A stretch of DNA of 64,000 nt from assembly GCA_036245525.1 (NCBI GenBank), contig BTPG01000004.1:165668519-165732518 (forward strand), read 5' to 3'. Origin of the DNA: Semisulcospira habei. Lineage: Eukaryota > Mollusca > Gastropoda > Semisulcospiridae. This document shows positions 1 through 14,153 of the stretch, in pieces. Positions within the stretch are counted from its first letter, which is position 1. The number at the start of each line of letters is the position of its first letter. The translations under genes were made by a program, and so were the position numbers. The notes under the pieces were generated by a model. That model saw only the letters and a program-made list of their open reading frames with translations, made no database searches and was not told the origin of the DNA.

Positions 1-51
1 CAAAATTATTTCATGCAATGGTTTATCTGAATGAAAAGAGTTCACCTTTTG

Positions 52-132
52 GATGTCGATAGCGGATTTAGTCGCGATGATTCCTGCCGGAATCATTGCG
101 ACTAAAACCGCTACTGACACCCAGAGGGTTAA
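52..132. repeat. TTAA hairpin element, family F6 (CGCGATGATTCC type)
   Basis: An inverted repeat with arms GTCGATAGCGG...GATTCC and its complement ends in GGGTTAA. Sister copies are at 7835-7925, 23930-24001 and 50410-50475. It lies in the INTS5 intron downstream of the last visible exon. Confidence 0.7.
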
Positions 133-227
133 AGAGTTCAACTAGTTCTGGAGGTTGAACTGCTGCCGTTGCAGCCGCACCCTAACAGACCCCACCACCA
201 CGTGACTACAGGCTCATAAACACTGAC

Positions 228-418
228 TTTGCCGATGCCTTCAGCATCTTGGATCGCTGCCTCTCTCCCAAGATGACGCGTTCAAAATTGCGCAGTGTTC
301 GCACTAGCTCCTGCGGTTTGGCCAACGCCATGGACCCGAACAGACTGCCCACGGTCGCACGAGCAACATTCGGCAGACATTTCTCAATGCTCTCCTGCAG
401 GTGGAAGTAAAGCGACAG
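228..418 (-). CDS. INTS5: INTS5 exon (12th visible, leftmost)
   Basis: The acceptor is CTGTGCAG before position 418 and the exon reads [14 protein letters not shown] onward in the frame set by the previous exon (phase 0). The end is set at a GT (GTCAGT) at 227-226, leaving phase 2. The open frame runs on to a TAG at 206-208, so this could instead be the last exon. I prefer the donor because INTS5 should continue for several hundred more residues. Similarity to vertebrate INTS5 is weakest here. Confidence 0.7.
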
Positions 419-3400
419 CTGCACAGGAAGAAAAGAACAAAAATAGAGCAACTCTGGTAAAATCAGCATTTTGATGGATCCCTCCCTCCATACCTTTCTG
501 CCAAGCTGTCTGTTTATCAGCCATCACGTACCCTCCGTTCCTCCAGTGACAAACTTTTAAAATCCCGAAGCTTAACATTAAGCCTTAAGACTGTCGGGGA
601 GCATTCTTCCCCCATTTTAGCCCCAAGTGTGTAGAACTCGCTGCCAAATGAATGGCGGAATCTGCCCACATTATCCCAGTTCAAAGTTCAATTAGACTTT
701 TCTTTTTTGTCAGGCTTTTAACATGTAACTCACCGTTTTCTCCTAGTGCACTGCTAACTGCCTTTTATTCTGATTCTGGATCTATTGCGACAGGGAAGTG
801 GATGTAAGGTGCTGGGAGGGGATGGGGTGGGCTAAATTGTATATAATTGTGTGTGTGTCTGAGAGAGTGCGCTGTTGTGCATGCGCAATGAGTCCAGTGT
901 TTTCCTATAAAAAGTTACGTATTATTATTATTATTATTTAAAATTGACTTAATGCTGAGCAGGCTACTATGGAATTTATTCAGAAAAATAATAAATAAAT
1001 AGAGCAAAAAAATTGACTTAAAGGCTACTATGGTAGTCTCACGGCAACCATTACCACGTACTGCTGTATACACACTCTTTTGATAACCACCTTTTTTCCA
1101 AAATAAAGTGTTCTTAACCCATATTCTACTGAGGCTAAACGCTTCAAATTTGTACACTGCTGTATGCAAGCTACATTATAGTACTTACAGATAAGGATAT
1201 AGACCAATGGCTTTAGTTCAAGGGTGGTGCCAGAATAGCTTGGCGACTAGAGGCATTGTATAACCACATACTGAGGCTAAAGCTCAAATTGTACACTGCC
1301 ATATGCAGCTACATATAGTACTTACGATAGGTATAGACCAATGGCTTTAGCTCAAGGGTCGTGCTAGAATATTCGGCACTACCTTAACTATTTGTCAACT
1401 TATTCACCGCGGTGTATCCATGATAGGCTTAAGCTACTATGTGGCTCATGCAACATTACATGACAACCCACTGCTGTTACACTACAAGGTCTCTGTGACA
1501 ACCCTTTTCCAAATAAAGTGGTCTTAAAAAGACAGGCGCTCTGCTCTGTCAAGAGAAGTCTGGAAGGGTACAAGGTGTCACCTGTCATTAAAGACCCTGA
1601 TCTGGGTGGCTACAGCAACCTAAATGATGGTCTTCAATGACAGGAGAATTCTCACAAGGATGGACGCTCAAAACAGGCTTTGCTGTACATTACCTGTTGT
1701 GGTGTTTCCGCCTGAGCGATGATGGCTGACAGTACCCCTGCTGCAAAGGATTCACCCGATCGGACAGCAGTGAAGACCAGGAGTTTCTCCAACCAGGATA
1801 ACCTGCCGTAAACAGAACAAAAAACAGATGTGTCGCTAATGACTATGTACCAGTTGTTGGAGCTGGATCTATGTACCAGTTGTCGGAGCTGGATCTATGT
1901 ACCAGTTGCTGGAGCTGGATCTATGTACCAGTTGTAGGAGCTGGATCTATGTACCAGTTGCTGGAGCTGGATCTATGTACCAGTTGTAGGAGCTGGATCT
2001 ACGTACCAGTTTCAGGAGCTGGATCTTTGTACAGTTGTAGGAGCTGGATCTATGTACCAGTTGTAGGAGCTGGATCTATGTACCAGTTGTAGGAGCTGGA
2101 TCTATGTACCAGTTGTAGGAGCTGGATCTATGTACCAGTTGCAGGAGCTGGATCTATGTACCAGTTGCAGGAGCTGGATCTATGTACCAGTTGTAGGAGC
2201 TGGATCTATGTACCAGTTGTAGGAGCTAGATCTATGTACCAGTTGCAGGAGCTGGATCTATGTACCAGTTTTAGGAGCTGGATCAACCAATTACAATTGA
2301 AGGGTAGTGCCAGATTAGCTTGGCACCAAGCTAATCTGGCACTACCCTTGAACAGACCGCTGCGGAGTTGCGTGTTTTCCTAAGACTATGAAGGAAACCC
2401 ACGTGATTGTGTTCTTGAGTATCACTGGCTTGGCTGAGAATTTGTTTCACGTAAAGGTCGAGGCTGCCAGCATGGTGTGGTACGGCTCTCCAGTAGTGCT
2501 GCTAGGCACCACAGCCGTAATGTGGAGATCAGCAGCGATCCTAGGTCACACATCGTGTGTTTACTCAAAATTCTGCCTTTTACTGATTCTGGATCTATTG
2601 TGACAGGGAAGTGGATGTAAGGTGTTGGGAAGGGATGGGGTGGTTTAAAGTAGTGTATAATTGTGCGTGTGTCTGAGAGAGAGAGTGTGCTGTTGTGCAT
2701 GCGCAGTGAGTCCAGTGTTTTCCTGCTGAACAGCGCTATACAAGAGTTATGTATTATTATTATTATTAATTCAATCGAAATTCAAATTGAACCAGTATGG
2801 TCGCTCTATCTCCTGTCAACGTCGGGGCTGAATCAGCTAACTAGCTCGCCACAACATACATTTTGAATGAACACACATGCGCACGCACACACACACACAC
2901 ACAAGGCATATGTGTGCGCATGTGCAGCACGTGAACACACACACCCACCCTCCATACTTGTTTAAGCCTCTTAACCTCACGGCCCCATTACCAAACCTTC
3001 AGAGGCGTTGTCTAACGACTGTGTACCAGTTATAGCAGATGGACTGATCATGATAATTCAAGGGTAGTGCCAGATGAGCTTGGCGCCTTCAGGCGCCAAG
3101 CTCATCTGGCACTATCCTTGAATTATCATGGTCAATCCGTCTCCTGCTGCGGGGTCCCGGGGCCGAATGGGTTAATCACAGACTCAGAAAAAAATAACAG
3201 GGAAGGTTTTTTTTCTAACCTCTTAGAGTGGGCCGACTTGAGCAGCAAGGGAACAAGCCTGTCCGTTTCTTTGGCGAGTCCCTCCAGCAGCGGCAAGTCC
3301 CCCATCCCCTCCCGCTTCTTACCGTGCACCCCGCGCTGCAGGTCAAACATCAGCATGTGCTGCAACAGACAGGAGCAAAACAACCTGACATGGGGCCCAG

Positions 3401-6400
3401 CCACACTCTTAACTCATTCGCGGCCAGCCGCGTCCGGATGCATGGCTTATGCTGTGCATCCGGATGCGGGTGGCCGCGAACGAGTTAACCCCTTCAAAGA
3501 TTAAATCACAAGAGACGGAGATCCTCATAAACCCTGCTGTGGCTACATGTGACCCCTTTCTGGACATCTGGTGACCCTTGACCTTTCCGAGGGGTCATCC
3601 AGATTAGTATGCATACAAAGGTCTTACCATCAAGCATCTGTGTGCCAAATTTGTGTTTAAAGTTAAAAATTGTCAATGTTAATATCTTAATAAGGAAGAT
3701 GAATGGACTACCACTGACCCAAAACAAAAACTCACTTTTGCTATTGTATGTGAGCCAAAAAGCATGATGTAATAATAATAATGAGTACTTGTATAGCGCC
3801 TATAACCTCGGATTAGAGCTCTAGGTGCTTAACAAAAGCTAATTGTACAAAAATAACCAATTACAAAAATGCAATTTACCAAAAAAAAAAAAAAATACAA
3901 TGCACTCTATAAGCAATATATAAAGTCACCATTCACAAATGGACTCATGCTGGCATCATGCACGCGCGCGCGCGCACACACACTCACTACTTCTGATAGA
4001 GAGGACTTCAACATGACAAGTCATTCGTAGCCGACAGAAAAAAGATGGGTCTTTAGGGCTCGCCTGAATGCCTCTCGCGAGTCCACGTATCTCAGTTCGC
4101 ATGGGAGGTCATTCAAAACAACTGGGCTCTGGTACCTGAATGAAAGAATGATGTGCCATGCTATTGTATGTCAGCCAAGAAGCATGATGTGCCATGCGAA
4201 GGCAAAGCGAGTCAACTTCTGTGCAAAGCAAGAGCTTCACTGTATAACTATATTTTGCTGTCACAAGACAGTCATACTCACAATAAGCTCCACACACGTG
4301 TCCTGTACAGCCTCAACAACTTGCTCTGTCTGTGGACCTGAAAAACAAGAAAGGCAAAGTTTTTCATACATTTGCCAACCTCTTGTGACCCATGACCTAT
4401 TCGAGGGGTCATCCAAATTAGTATGCATTGATAGGTCTTACCATCAGGTATCTCTGTAGCAAATTTGGGTTTGAAGTTGTGAATAGTATTTGACCAAAAA
4501 AACCCATCTTTTGTCAAAAAATGGTAATTTTTCACCTATTTCCTGATCTCTTGTAACCCTTGACCTTGTCGAGGGATCAACCAAATTAGTATGCATAGAA
4601 AAGTCTTGCCATCAGGCATCTTTGTACCAAGTTTGGGTTTGAAGTTGTGAATAGTATTTGAGAACAAATCAATTTTGTCAAAATATGGCTAGTTTTTACC
4701 TATTCTCTCATCCCCTGTGACCTTGACCTTTGAGAGACGTCACTCAAATTGGTATGTTTAGAAAAGTCTTGCCACATAGTATCCTTGGGCCAAGTTTGAA
4801 GACTGTGGCTTGAATAGTCTCTAAGAAAATGCCAGTGGATGTCGTACGGACGACGACTGGTCCAGAACATACTCACTTTTGCTTCGCACGTGAGCCAAAA
4901 AACCCAACTGTGGCTGTAATAGCCTTTTAAAAAATGACAACACTAACCCATTCAGCTCTGACGCACTACAGCAGGAGATGGGTTGACCATGATAATTCAA
5001 GGGTAGTGCCAGATTAGCTTGGCGCCTGTCGGTGTCAAGCTAATGTGGCACTACCCTTCAATTATCATGGTCGATCCATCTCCTGCAACAGGTGCATTGT
5101 CGTTAGATGACGCCTCTAAAATTTGGGAAATATGTGCGTCGGGCTGAATGAGTTAAAAGTTTCCCACAGACGACAGACAACAGACAGACAGCAGACAGAC
5201 AGCAGACAGACAGCAGACAGATGACAGACAGACAGCAGACAGACAGCAGACAGACAGCAGACAGACGACAGACAGACAGCAGACAGACAGCAGACAGACG
5301 ACAGACAGACAGCAGACAGACAGCAGACAGACGACAGACAGACAGCAGACAGACAGCAGACAGAGCAGACAGACAGCAGACAGCAGACAGACAGACAGCA
5401 GACAGACAGCAGACAGACGACAGACAGACAGCAGACAGACAGCAGACAGACAACAGACAGCAGACAGACAGCAGACAGACAGACAGCAGACAGACAGACA
5501 GACAGCAGACAGACAGCAGACAGACAGCAGATAGACGACAGACAGACAGCAGACAGACAGCAGACAGACGACAGACAGACAGCAGACAGACAGCAGACAG
5601 ACAGCAGACAGACGACAGACAGACAGCAGACAGACAGCAGACAGACAGACAGACAGCAGACAGACGACAGACAGACAGCAGACAGACAGCAGACAGACAG
5701 ACGACAGACAGCAGACAGACAGCAGACACAGGGGTCAAAACACTTGCTGGGGAAAAAGTCGGAAACAACAAGGGAGGGGGGGGGGGGGGGGGGGCAAGCG
5801 AGACATTGATTCCGGGGGCCGAAAACTCAAACAGCGGGGGGAGGGGGGGGGGGGGGGGGGGGGGGGGGAAATAGGCGCGAAGGATAATGGTACGCAATGT
5901 TGGCGGGCCTATGCTCACTTCCGATTCCAGCTTTAGAATGTGCTCTTATATCCGTTCAAATATTGTCAGGGTTCGACTTAACTTTCACCGATTTTTCACA
6001 CCACTCCCATCTCCCTCACTCCCGTTTCATTAGAAGTTTAGCCGCGAGCAACATTGTGTCCTGCATCGCTAGACGCCATCTTGGAAAAACGAAGCTTGCC
6101 TAAAGTTAACGATAAACGAATCTGACAACTTGTGGACCTGCGCCGTTTAAGAACCACGACCGTTTTAGATTTTTTACGTTTTATTTTTTTCCACGCGGAA
6201 TTGACTTTTTTTAAACAGCGGATTTTAAAAAATTAACGCTGATATCCTCGAAAAAGCGGAAGATTTTGACCCCTGCAGACAGACAGCAGACAGACAGCAG
6301 ACAGACGACAGACAGACAGCAGACAGACAGCAGACAGACAGCAGACAGACAACAGACAGACGACAGACAGACGGCAGACAGACAGCAGACAGACAGCAGA

Positions 6401-9400
6401 CAGACAGCAGACAGACGACAGACAGACAGCAGACAGACAGCAGACAGACAACAGACAGACTACAGATGAGGGATGACCCTGCACATATACTGATGAGCAA
6501 AAGAAATGCAACATTCTTAGAAACATCTAAAACACTTTAGATTCTAAAAATGGCATGTTTCGTTATTAGCATACTTCAACTATCACATGCAAGGCAAAAG
6601 ATGTTTTGTTTGCACGCGAGGAACAAAGACCATCCAGAATAATGGACATGATGTACAGCACAACCTATCGAGAGCAACCACCTGTTTTGCACGATAAGGA
6701 GGACTTGGACATCGCGACACTGACTGCAAAAAGTGTTACTTGCCATTAACCCCTTAGATTGCTGGGGGAAAAAAAAAACACGACCCAAGCACAAGAGACA
6801 TAGATCCTCATGAGCCCCTGCAGTTGCAGGGGCTGATGAGGATCCACGCCTCTTGCTGACACCACTCCGAGTTGCTGGGATCGTTTGGCGTTTCATTCAT
6901 GAAGATTGCTAAAACGCGGTCTGCATCAAGCAGTCGTCAAAGGGTTACAGACTAAACGCCGCCTAAATGACAGTCTTTCTCTCTAACCCTTTTAGCCCCC
7001 ATGTCTCATTTCTCAAAGTTTGGAGGTGTTTCCTTAACGACCATTATGGGTGGGACCGAAAAAAAAGTTGAATCCTGAAGCGAGGGTCTTGGGGCACTTA
7101 AGTGAAAATTTTTTTTTTTTTTTTTCAATCCGGAAATCCAGCTGCAGCCAGGAAAGTCCCACCCATGGACTATGTACCAGTTGCAGGAGATGGATTGACC
7201 GTGATAATTCAAGGGTAGTGCCAGATGAGCGTGGCGCCTGCAGGCGCCAAGCTCATCTGGCACTACCCTTGAATTATCACGGTCAATCCATCTCCTGCTG
7301 AAGGGACTCGGGGCTAAATGGGTTACTGGCGGGTGATCTCTCGCAAGGTTGTGTAGAAATATCTGTGGAGACTGCAAACCTCTTTCTGGGGGAATGGCTG
7401 TGAAGACGATGAAGCTGAGAATATCAAAAGCGCCAACATCACACTTGCCTAGCAAGTGCACCACCAAATTGAGAAAACTGCAACACAAAAACAATGACAT
7501 TTCTCTCAGTTTTATGTGCATCATCAACATTCTGTACATTTTAATTAACACATTTAACCCCATTCCCACATTTGGGGGGCATCACCCAATGATTATGTAC
7601 CAGTTGCAGGAGATGGATTGACCATGATAATTCAAGGGCAGTGCCAAATTAGCTTAGTGCCGACAGGCGTTAAGCTAATCTGGCACTGCCCTTGAATTAT
7701 CATGGTCAATTTACCTGATGGTGACAACAAAAAGAACTTGGTTTAATACCTCGTCACATAATTTATTATCATTTTTAAAACCCTTACTACGACTGTTTCC
7801 ATTGCTTCCCAATGTTTCCAAGATCACCAATCTATTAACCCTTCGGGTGTCGGTAGCGGTTTTTGTCGCGATGATTCCTGTAGGAATCATCGTGATTACA
7901 AACGTTACTGACAAGATAGGGTTAACACACCTGTTCAGCACTAGTACTGTGCAAGGTCTGTCAATATCACTGTACCAAACAGCATGCCAGGATAAATCTG
8001 AGTGCGGCACAGCCTTTTCCGAGACAGCATTGACAGGACGTAACACGGCCCTTCATTCTTTAGGTACGGCGACTAAATAGGTCAATCTAACTTCAGCAGA
8101 TGATTTTCATCAGCCTCCAGGAATGCTTCCAAATTGCTCTCATAAGACAGAGAAGGGTACACATCAAATTCCACTGGTTTATTTCCACAGGTGTAACCCT
8201 GATCATTCGGAATACACCAGTGTGTGAAATAAGTTTGACTAAAATAGTTCAAGGGTAGTGCCAGAATAGCTTGGCACCTCTAGGCACCAAGCTATTCTGG
8301 TACCACCCTTGAACTAAAGCCATTTGTCTATATCCTTATCTGTAAGTACTATAATGTAGCTTGCATATGGCAGTGTACAAATTTGAAGCTTTCAGCCTCA
8401 GCATGATGTGGGTTATCACAATACATCCGGAGGCCGATTTCTTAAAAATTGCTTGTTGTCTTATGAAGGCTACATTACAGATTATGAGATCAGCCAACCG
8501 TTTTAGTTCAAGGGTGGTGCCAAAATAGATTGGTGCCTCAGGTCTTGCAGCACTACTCTGGATTCAGAACGGGTGAATAACAGCTTTAAATTTCAGTTCA
8601 TGCATGATTACTTTTTCTCTCAGTCTCAGTGTTCCCAATCAAATAACGGTCTTTATCATTTTAACGCATTCAGCCCGACGGCCGTATTTCCCCAGATTTT
8701 GGAGGCGTCATCTAATGACTATGCACCAGTTGCAGGAGATGGATCGACCATGATAATTCAAGGGTAGTGCCAGATTAGCTTGGCGCCGACAGGCGCCCAG
8801 CTAATCTGGCACTACCCTTGAATTACCATGGTCAACCAATCCTCTACTGTAGTGCGTCAGGGCTGAATGGGTTAACCGAGTACATCCCGAGGTGGATTTA
8901 AAAAAAAAAAGTGCTTATTGTCCTGTGAAGGCTACATTACAGATTAGGAGATAGATCAACCATTTTAGTCCAAGGGAGGTGCCAGAATAGCCTGGCACGT
9001 CAGGTGCCAAGCTAGTCTGGCACCACCCTTGAAACTATCATACTTTCATAGTCAAATTAATCTCAAGCAGTAGTATATCAGGATCAAAACTGTTAACGGA
9101 GTTAAACTGAAGTCAATAAATGCAGCCTGCAAACAAAGAAAAGCTGGTGTACCTGTTGTAGTCCACGGGGTTCGACATCTTCCAGGCCGAGAACTGGTGG
9201 TGAAGTCGGTTTAAAACTGCAGGGGTCACTGACAACAAAACACCATAAGGGACCAAGATCATCAACAGGAAATAGTGGGGACGCAAATTACACATATACT
9301 GCCCACTAAACACACACACATACACAAAACCAACCAAAAAAAACATCACATAACCCATTACATTCAGAGGCCGATTTCTTAAAAAAATTGTTTATCATCC

Positions 9401-12400
9401 TATGAAGGCTACATTACAGATTAGGATACAGATCAACTGTTCTAGTTCCAAGGCCTCAGGCGCCAAGCTATTTTGGCACCACCCTTGAACTATCATAGTC
9501 TAATTTATTTTAAGCAGTGGGTGTATCAGGATGAAAAAGTTGGTTGAACATTGCTTACCGTCCCGACAGCAACAAGACTTTCTCAGGATGTGCCTGCACT
9601 GCTTGTGAAAAAAACCAACTAAACAGAATATTGAATGCATGTCGCCAGCCAGTCTAATACGCTAAATACACCTAAGACCATTTAGCAACACACATCCAAT
9701 ATCAAGAGCTACAGGCAGCGCAGACAGTAGGGAGAGTTTAAAAAAGGAAAATACAGGTGAATGGACCTAGGGTAGACAGAAACACATGCCCCAGAATAGA
9801 GGGGAAACCCACCCTGTGGGGCTGACCAGGGTGACCCTGGGAACTAAAAAGTAGTTCATCTCCCCCCCCCCCCCTAAGGCAGACCCGGGTGGGGGCAGGA
9901 TGAAAAGGGATAAGCAAAAGTAGTTCAACCCCCCCCCCCCCCCCCCAAGGCAGACCTGGGTGGGGGCAGGATGAAAAGGGATAAGCAGGCTTTCCGCTAG
10001 GATTTAAAACTGTTCATCATCAGGAATCAATCCCAGACACTCTACAGTGTACTTGAAACGTAGCAGGGATAAGTCAGCCCTGAAAATGGCGAGTAATTTA
10101 CTCGCCATGGCGAGTGAAAAAAAAATTTGGCGAGTAAAAAAAAATACCCACTCGCCAAATGCGAGTGCGATCGTGCGTTTTCCAATCCAACGGCTAACCG
10201 CCAGCCGAACCCAGCCGAACGTCAGGTACTCCGGCGCGTGACCTGCCACCGCGAGCCGCCTCTATAACATCACATTGCGGCAGTAGCCGAACACGTCACT
10301 CGAACTGTGTGTACCATAACAGAGGTCGGTGACAGTCGTTCTATTTTTAGTGACGACTGAATTGTTTCGTTTAGCCGCTCGCTCAGTCGCGGCTGCGTTC
10401 AGAATCGACCCAACGCCGGGGTCCGTGTGAGTGTAACAGGGCGTGCAAACTGTTAGTTTATGTGTGGTGTCAGCATGTTATTACAAAGTACGCGCTGCAT
10501 GTTGAACGCGTTACTTGCTGTGACGTCACCATAATACTATCATGGGATATGGCATCGTGCGTTTCGCTTTCGATCTTGAACGAAGTTGTACATGGCGGAG
10601 AAAAAGCAAAGGAAGAGCTGGAATGCTTCGGATTCTTCAATCCGGCACTGTCTGATCTTGATAATCGCTAAGAATAAAGTTGCACTTCAACACCGCCATC
10701 TCCATCGACAAGCGACAGTACCAGAAATGCTACCCCTGGGCCGTGTGTGGAACCACCACTACGACACAGTTTTCAGAGGTCATGGCTGTGCTGAGTGTAT
10801 TTCCATGGCTAAAGCACGACGGCACTCGAATGGCATGCGCAATGAGCACTGAGGCAAACTCAAAAGCAAGTCCAGAAATTTGAACAGAAATAAGTTTGTC
10901 AGGTTTTTTTAATCGTGGTCGATCCATCTTCTGGTACACAGTTATTAGGCCAAAAATTGAGAAACACGTCTTTCTGAGTGGTTAAACGGGTTGAAACAAA
11001 CTTTTAAGTACATCAGTTCACACACACACACACACTACACACACACTTTAGACAAGTCAAACGTTGGTTGTCAATCTGCCGCGTTCAGCAGAAAACGCTA
11101 CATTCTCTGTTACAATACATTATCAAACAATCATACAAATAAATAAATAGATATGTTTTTCTGTGTGTGAGAGAGCGAGGGAGACAGGCTTTTGCGCGAT
11201 AGCTCACCAGTTAAAGAATCAGTATCATGGAAAAGACACACACACACTGTCACAACACATTTAAAGAGGAGAGAGTGAAATGAGATTTAAAATTTATTTT
11301 AATGATTGATTGATTGTACATTGCTTAACATCCCGACAGCAACAAGGCTTTCTCAAGACGTGCCTGCACTGCTTGTGAAAAAAAGAAAAGAAACAGAATA
11401 TTGAATGTATGTCGCCAGCCGGTCCAATATGTTAAATAAACCTACGCCATGGGGCCTAAATAAAGCTAAGACCATTTAGCAACACACATCCAATATCAAG
11501 AGCTACAGGCAGTGCAGACAGTTGGGAGAGTTTTAAAAAGACAAATACAGGTGAATGGACCAAGGGTAGACAGAAACACATGCCCCAGAATAGAGGGAAA
11601 AACCCACCCTGTGGGGCTGACCAGGGTGACCCTGGGAACTAAAAGGTAGTTAACCCCACTCAAGTCCCCCAGGGCAGACCCGGGTGGGGATAATTTATTT
11701 TAAGGAACATACAGATGATGCAGTTTTTCTTAAATAAATCTGCGGACCCTCTATAATGCTAGGATCTGTGTACCCTCTAAAATTTATACCTGGGGGTCTA
11801 CAGACCCTTTAACCTGTTGTGCAAACAGAAGCCCAGCTCTACTTACAAAAAATTAATAAATAAAAAACCTCACCACAGTTCACATGGGGACTTTGTCAGT
11901 TATTTCTCCACTTGATACTAACAAAAGCTTGAAGTCAGGACATAAACATGAACTTGGTTACGATTGTCTGTTCAAATATTTGTTCTCAATGCCTCTGGGC
12001 AGAAAACACTCTAACATTGGGCGTCAAACACTTGTGGTACATTATATTGTTGAGTTGGGCTATTTTCAGTACTAGTAAAATTTTCAGTTTTGGCTAGTAA
12101 CATTTTCAGTTTGGCTAGTAAAACTTGGAAGTCACTAGCCAAAGGCTGGTGGGCAAAATTTTAGACTTTCAGGGCTGGTCTGTCTTCCCAACACTCCGAG
12201 CGCGACACCTTCTTTCTGTCCAGGCTGCGAACCGCCGTCTGGCCCGGAACTAAGATCATCGTAAATCGGGTGCCGACGGCTGCCCGGAAGTAGTAGGATC
12301 GGTCCGATTCCGCCTGGCCATGGGCGACTAAAAAGCCCCATCCGGGTATTCTGCGCAAAGGTGGTAATACTGGTCCCATCGTCACGGTCATGGGTAACTT

Positions 12401-14112
12401 AATAGCCCCATCCGTGCTCTGCGCATTAGCCGTCCTACTGGTCGGAATCATCACGTTCAAGGGAAACTTACCGCGTTCTGCCGTCTGGCCCAGAGCTAAG
12501 ATCGTCGTATGTTCGGGAGCCGACGTCTACCCGGAAGTAGTAGGATTGGTCCGTTTCGTCACCGTCATGAGTACCTTAGAAGTCCCATCCACGGTAAAGC
12601 GTGCTGTGGTAGCTGTCCAGTTCCACTTCGTCACGGTCAAGGGCAACTTAATAGCCCGATCCGTGGTAATGTGCCCTGTGGTAGCTGTCCTGTTCCACTT
12701 CGTCACGGTCAAGGGCAGCTTACTAGCCCCATCCGCGGTAATGTGCGCTGTGGTAGCTGTCCTGTTCCACTTCGTCACGGTCAAGGGCAACTTACTAGCT
12801 CCATCCGCGGTAATCTGCGCATTGTTCGTCCTGCTGGTCTGATTCATCACGGTCAAGGGAATGTACTGGGTCCATCCGTGGCACCAATAATACTGTGTGC
12901 GAGGATGAGAACGAAATCAAATGAGTGCACATTCCCTTCCCTTGAGCGCCGGTCGAGGGCATTCCCCAAGATTTTACCTGGCCATTCAGTGCGAGAAGCA
13001 AACCCACGCCTGTTGAAGCGACGTTCGAGGCCCACCGGACTCACAGTCACCACCCAGACCAATCCGCCACAGGCACGCCAGGGAAAGCACTTCCGAGTCG
13101 AAACAGCGCCAGGCACAAGACGAGTGGGCTCCAAGCCCGCACCATCCGAGTGAGCTCCAAGTCACAGGCACGCCAAGTCCAAAACAGAATGGCAAGTCAC
13201 AAGACGACCGGTCACAATCCGCGTGATCTCCAGGCCAAGTTCGAAACAGTCCCAGGCACCAAAACACTCGAGTGAACTCCAAGCCAGCACAATGCGAGTG
13301 AGCCAGAACAGTAAGGTAAAAGTCACACAGACGATGCGCCACCGTACGCACGATCACAAACCAAAACACGTAGGAATCTCGACAGAGCGATGTTACGACG
13401 AACACACAACCGTCATCTACAGGCTAGCTAAGAACTAAACTGGGGCATATCGGGGCAATCGGCAGCGAGTTCATACCGGATGGGACGTAAGGGAGGCTAC
13501 TCAGGTTACTGCGTGTACTATGGTGCCCCTCACCTGCCAACACTCCCTTATACGGACACAACCAAATTTTGGCTAAAATTAGGCTAGCTAGGTAACATTC
13601 CTATTAGTAATACCATCGGTAATGTGTTTTGAGGAAACAAACCCCCCGACTCATGTGGTGGGGGAGGAAGAGCCAGAGTGCCCGGAGAAAGAACCCCCGA
13701 CTCAAGTGGTGGAGGAGGAAGAGCCGGAGTGCCCGGAGAAAGAACCCCCGACTCAAGTGGTGGGGGAGGAAGAGCCGGAGTACCCGGAGAAAGAACCCCC
13801 GACTCAAGTGGTGGGGGAGGAAGAGCCGGAGTACCCAGAGAAAGAACCCCCAACTCAAGTGGTGGAGGAGGAAGAGCCGGAGTGCCCGGAGAAAGAACCC
13901 CCGACTCAAGTGGTGGGGGAGGAAGAGCCGGAGTACCCGGAGAAAGAACCCCCAACTCAAGTGGTGGAGGAGGAAGAGCCGGAGTGCCCGGAGAAAGAAC
14001 CCCCGATTCATGAGGATCTATGTCTCTTGCTGACACCACTTTGTGTCCATGTTACTCGACGGCTGGGGATTTCTGACAATGACTTGGAAAACAGTCTGCG
14101 TCCAATGGTACT

Positions 14113-14153
<41 letters not shown>

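Noticed and set aside
2297..2352. Hairpins read as bacterial-type terminators or attenuators
   Set aside because: Context is a spliced animal gene; the hairpins are mobile elements with TTAA ends in many copies.
1871..2383. Repeated SMYQLxELDLCTS open frames
   Set aside because: In-frame reading of the 26-bp minisatellite; there is no start context, splice sites or domain.
5103..5918. Long open frames on both strands (271 and 217 codons) rich in CLLSV or DRQQT
   Set aside because: They are translations of the CAGACAG 11-bp array plus poly-G; the repeat has no stop in most frames. The same holds for 6225-6526.
10586..10852. Possible small gene with an ATG after GTACATGGCGGAG
   Set aside because: 88 codons with no recognisable domain, no splice-consistent neighbours, and competing frames of equal length.
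12390..13153. Open frames of 150 and 214 codons in a GC-rich stretch
   Set aside because: The 72-bp repeat keeps frames open; no recognisable domain, and no compatible splice phase with INTS5.
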